Source: Gracilimonas sp965227215
GTDB taxonomy: Bacteria; Bacteroidota; Rhodothermia; Balneolales; Balneolaceae
DNA: 64,000 nt
Reading direction: 5' to 3'
NCBI GenBank assembly: GCA_965227215.1
Contig: OZ245729.1
Coordinates: 2,666,001-2,730,000 of the forward strand
Shown: positions 61,312 to 64,000 of the stretch, in pieces
Layout of the letters: each line of letters begins with the position of its first letter
Position numbering within the stretch: position 1 is the stretch's first letter
Notes under the pieces: model-generated
What the model saw: the letters and a program-made list of their open reading frames with translations, nothing else
Database searches by the model: none
What the model was told of the DNA's origin: nothing
Position numbers and translations under genes: made by a program

Positions 61312-63480
61312 TCAATAAGTTGTCCAACCCTCAGTTAAATCAAAAATATATCCGTTCCCTCTCATAAATCGATTAATTGACAAAACTGATTCTTCAGTTT
61401 TGTCAGTAACTATTAGAGAATGTCCAAGTGCATAAGAAATGTAATTTACCGATCCTCTTTCATAAAGGAATATCACTCCTTGATTACTAGTTTTTGTACC
61501 AACAACAATATTTTTATCATTAATAAAATTTGCTGATGTAGCTTCAATATTTGTACCAGAATAATTGATCCGATTTGGTACAAGAAACTTTCTTATGGCA
61601 CCTGTTTCATTATAAAGAACGGCTTCATTTTTATTAGTTAATAGTATTTCGCCGTTGTTGTTCACATCTGTAATTTGGAGGTCTGGACTAAGAATAAGTG
61701 AGCTATTTTTATTTTCTACATCATAGACCATATTACCTTTATTTGTTCTCAAATATATTTTACTACCAAATGTAAAAGGGTAAATATCAAGAATTAGAAT
61801 ATCTTTCTTATCGTTAGATTGAGCAAAATCCTCGATGATAGATTCTGAGTTCTGAGAAATATTTACTTTTATAAGAGATTGAGACTCATCACCTTTGATA
61901 ATGACAAGCTCTTCGCTATTCAAAAACACGCCACTAATTGTATTATTTAAATCATATATGAGGTTTACATCTGAACCTAAATATTCATAAATGCCGGGAG
62001 CTTCTCCCTTAAAAATAGCAATCAAATTCTCATTTTTTGAAATACTATAACCTCTAAAGTCATTATCAAAAATGACCTCATTTTCAATTTTTCCCGATGT
62101 TTTATTTACAAAACGAACTGAATATGAACCACCTGAATGTCTAGCATATTCATAAACAAAATGATTGTTCTGTGGCGATGACCGTAAACGATAAGGGTAG
62201 TCACTACTTGAACCTAATGGGAACTCCGTTTTAGTTTCTAAAGATTTTTCAAAAACTGTTTGTATTTCATCATGATCTGAAGCAAGGCTCCTTACTCTAA
62301 ACCGATATTTTAGGGCTTTATCTAGATTGGAGACTTTGTAACTATTGTGGCTTGGGTCAATCTCGTCTAGTATTTCGAAAGCCCCGCCTTCAGCAGATTG
62401 TTCAATTACAAATCGCTTTGTAGGAAACCTAAATTCAGAAGGATTATTTGTATTATGGTCTGACCATTCTAAAGTAAGTTCTGATTCAGAAACACTTTTA
62501 ACCTTTTCAATATCAGGTCTTCTACTCACAAGAGTCAAAATTACAGGGTTAATTTTACTCCCGACGATGCCTTGTTTGTAAGGTGATATATTTAGGTCGT
62601 AAAAAATCCCTTCGTAATTCTTAAGCTTAAGAGTTCCATGGTTTCTAAGTGTATCCAAAGGGATATATTTATTTGAACCAGGACTATTTTGACTATTAGC
62701 AGGTCTTTGATAAATGATAAATTCATCTTCAAATGTTGAATTATCTTGCCAACTAGCTGAAATCGTTTCTTCATCAATAACACTCACCTGCAAATTAGTA
62801 GGTAGGTTTATAGGGATGTTCTGAGCACGAATATCTCCTATCTCTTGATAGTCACCGGTAGCATTTTTCAGCAAAGCAAAAACATAAACATCAACAGAAT
62901 ATACTTCATCTAGTTCAGTGTAAGAATAGGTAGATTCGGTTCTTCCGATGGTGTCAATAGGAATGATGTCATTAGTTGTTATTTTTTTAATGACAAAATT
63001 ATCAGCGTAAGGCATATCTGTTTCCCAGCTGACCTTGATAACATTCACATTGCTTGTTTCCGAGGTGATTGTATTGAATTCCCCAAAATTGAGTCTTTTT
63101 GATTTGAATTCTAAGGAATCTTCAGAAACTGTTTCGTTCTTAAATGGAGCAACAAAATATGTAGTTCGAAGGTCTAATTGCCTTGTATCATCTGTATAAT
63201 TTACTGTGTTCTTGGGAAGAGTGTCCAGAATAACCATAGTATCTGTATCACCAAGCTGCTTGCCAACAATAAAACCATCTTCGAATTCTGAACCATCAAC
63301 CCAGTTAAGGGACACAGTTTTATCGTTGTTAATTTTAACCTGTAATGAACTAATATCAGGCTTGAATTCTATTGATTTAGGATCATTAACATTCCCTCGT
63401 TCAAAATCAGGTCCGATACTACAGTTTGAAAGCAGTAATCCAAAAATAAAGAGCAGAGCAAGAAGTAAATATTCCTTCAT
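61312..63480 (-). CDS. Large lipoprotein with fibronectin type III-like repeats
   Basis: The 722-residue protein has a lipobox LLSNC (Cys about 20), then four or so FnIII-like domains in the first 360 residues (conserved VSLNWVDGSEFEDGFIV, ISASWQDNSTFEDEFIIYQ, LTLEWSDHNTNNPSEFR). A propeller-like C-terminal half (SYSVRFVNKTSGKIENE, LILSPDLQITDVNNNG) follows. It is AT-rich compared with its neighbours. It probably binds polymer or protein at the surface; no catalytic motif is seen. Confidence 0.72.
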   Translation of the reverse strand: MKEYLLLALLFIFGLLLSNCSIGPDFERGNVNDPKSIEFKPDISSLQVKINNDKTVSLNWVDGSEFEDGFIVGKQLGDTDTMVILDTLPKNTVNYTDDTRQLDLRTTYFVAPFKNETVSEDSLEFKSKRLNFGEFNTITSETSNVNVIKVSWETDMPYADNFVIKKITTNDIIPIDTIGRTESTYSYTELDEVYSVDVYVFALLKNATGDYQEIGDIRAQNIPINLPTNLQVSVIDEETISASWQDNSTFEDEFIIYQRPANSQNSPGSNKYIPLDTLRNHGTLKLKNYEGIFYDLNISPYKQGIVGSKINPVILTLVSRRPDIEKVKSVSESELTLEWSDHNTNNPSEFRFPTKRFVIEQSAEGGAFEILDEIDPSHNSYKVSNLDKALKYRFRVRSLASDHDEIQTVFEKSLETKTEFPLGSSSDYPYRLRSSPQNNHFVYEYARHSGGSYSVRFVNKTSGKIENEVIFDNDFRGYSISKNENLIAIFKGEAPGIYEYLGSDVNLIYDLNNTISGVFLNSEELVIIKGDESQSLIKVNISQNSESIIEDFAQSNDKKDILILDIYPFTFGSKIYLRTNKGNMVYDVENKNSSLILSPDLQITDVNNNGEILLTNKNEAVLYNETGAIRKFLVPNRINYSGTNIEATSANFINDKNIVVGTKTSNQGVIFLYERGSVNYISYALGHSLIVTDKTEESVLSINRFMRGNGYIFDLTEGWTTY

Positions 63481-63482
63481 AG

Positions 63483-64000
63483 TTAGAAATTATATCTTAA
63501 AGTTCCAACGGTTTCTATACTGCCTGTTATCTCTTTCTGTGATAGGTAAAACTGCAGATCTCTGCTCTTCATATATCCACCTGCAGGTTTGCTTGTAAAA
63601 GCATCGTAGATATTGTATCCATAGATTAAAAATCCTGCCAGTAATAATCCCTGGCGCTGATTATCTATTCGCTGAACTTCAGATTTCTGGCTTTCAGCTA
63701 AGTCACCTAAACGCAGGGCCATTTGTTCACTGGTGGCATTATTATATTTTTCCTGATATTCGTGGAAAACATTCAGTTCTCTTTTGTAATCGGAGGATTT
63801 TAAACCGGCATAAGTGAATAGTGCTGCAGTTGAAGCCACGAACAATAAGGACTTCAGGTGTTGCTTTTTATAAAACTGACTAAGGCCAGGAAATATAGAG
63901 TAGATTCTGGATTGTGATTTATCCGGCCTTAATTTGTTGGAAACAAAAGTCAGTCTAGGTTCAGGTATGTTTAGTCGTTTTTTTGAATCACCAAAATCCG
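63483..64000 (-). CDS. DUF5683-like membrane protein, 5' end outside the window
   Basis: The frame is open from 63483 to the window edge (at least 172 residues). YSIFPGLSQFYKKQHLKSLL is like the membrane motif of DUF5683 (PGLGQxYNGQ), followed by a helix (LFVASTAALFTYAGL), a coiled-coil-like polar stretch, and a second helix (LLLAGFLIYGYNIYDAF). The start is beyond the window. It is 2 bases from the FnIII lipoprotein gene and likely heads its operon. Confidence 0.65.
   Translation of the reverse strand, partial: DFGDSKKRLNIPEPRLTFVSNKLRPDKSQSRIYSIFPGLSQFYKKQHLKSLLFVASTAALFTYAGLKSSDYKRELNVFHEYQEKYNNATSEQMALRLGDLAESQKSEVQRIDNQRQGLLLAGFLIYGYNIYDAFTSKPAGGYMKSRDLQFYLSQKEITGSIETVGTLRYNF

Noticed and set aside
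1..64000. CRISPR arrays, intact insertion sequences or prophage genes
   Set aside because: No regular spaced repeats, transposase or phage structural genes were seen; the repeats found are short palindromes and one tRNA duplication.

Overview
The window looks like a chromosomal segment of a marine or saline heterotroph of the Balneolota (Balneolaceae, near Gracilimonas/Balneola) or a close Bacteroidota relative. The evidence is three secreted proteins ending in NYPNPFN-type type IX secretion (T9SS) C-terminal domains, a PorD-like (DUF4835) T9SS protein, a LuxE/LuxC pair of the kind seen in Bacteroidota, a betaine uptake operon and moderate GC content. This placement is inferred from protein families; there is no rRNA in the window.

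Layout. 1-1.9 kb: AT-rich end of a two-gene cassette, the 3' end of an unidentified gene followed by a HerA-type ATPase, probably the edge of an anti-phage module. 2.1-5.5 kb: CtaM-like DUF420 protein, HemN and a 12-TM histidine-containing membrane protein, pointing to haem and terminal oxidase biogenesis. 5.5-11 kb: DUF488 protein, a small helical protein, an LLM flavin monooxygenase, a DUF3095 protein that carries a class III nucleotide cyclase signature, a DUF2207 membrane protein and a VapBC-type toxin-antitoxin pair. 11-14.7 kb: fixABCX, a complete bifurcating-type electron transfer flavoprotein complex, with large palindromes in two of its intergenic gaps. 14.7-21.2 kb: envelope genes (PorD, two outer-membrane barrels of which one carries helix-hairpin-helix motifs, and a multi-SLBB export protein). 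21.2-26.7 kb: sulfate assimilation (SLC13 permease, CysQ, CysD, CysN-CysC fusion). 26.7-31.9 kb: two small proteins, then a proVWX-type betaine ABC transporter with an outer-membrane porin upstream. 32-38.2 kb: single genes (M1 peptidase, dihaem cytochrome c, methyltransferase, MBL-fold hydrolase, CBS protein, alpha/beta hydrolase, YwbE). 38.3-41.9 kb: an Nramp-fold transporter without the metal ligands, coupled to 5-oxoprolinase PxpABC. 41.9-52.9 kb: secreted T9SS proteins, a sensor kinase, two GNATs, small secreted proteins and tRNA-Leu with a duplicated 3' end. 53-60.9 kb: gatB, thioredoxin-like lipoprotein, tpiA, purD, NHL propeller, LuxE, LuxC. 61-64 kb: a DUF885-like remnant flanked by a luxC-derived repeat, a large FnIII-like lipoprotein, and a partial DUF5683-like gene running off the end.

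The leads I consider strongest are: (1) DUF3095 keeps the two metal-binding aspartates of class III cyclases at exactly the canonical spacing, while the base-selecting and transition-state positions are changed; (2) the Nramp-like protein next to pxpABC lacks the DPGN and methionine metal ligands, so it is probably not a metal transporter; (3) the HerA cassette at the left edge; (4) the duplicated tRNA-Leu 3' end with its terminator; (5) the luxC-derived repeat that brackets a broken gene.
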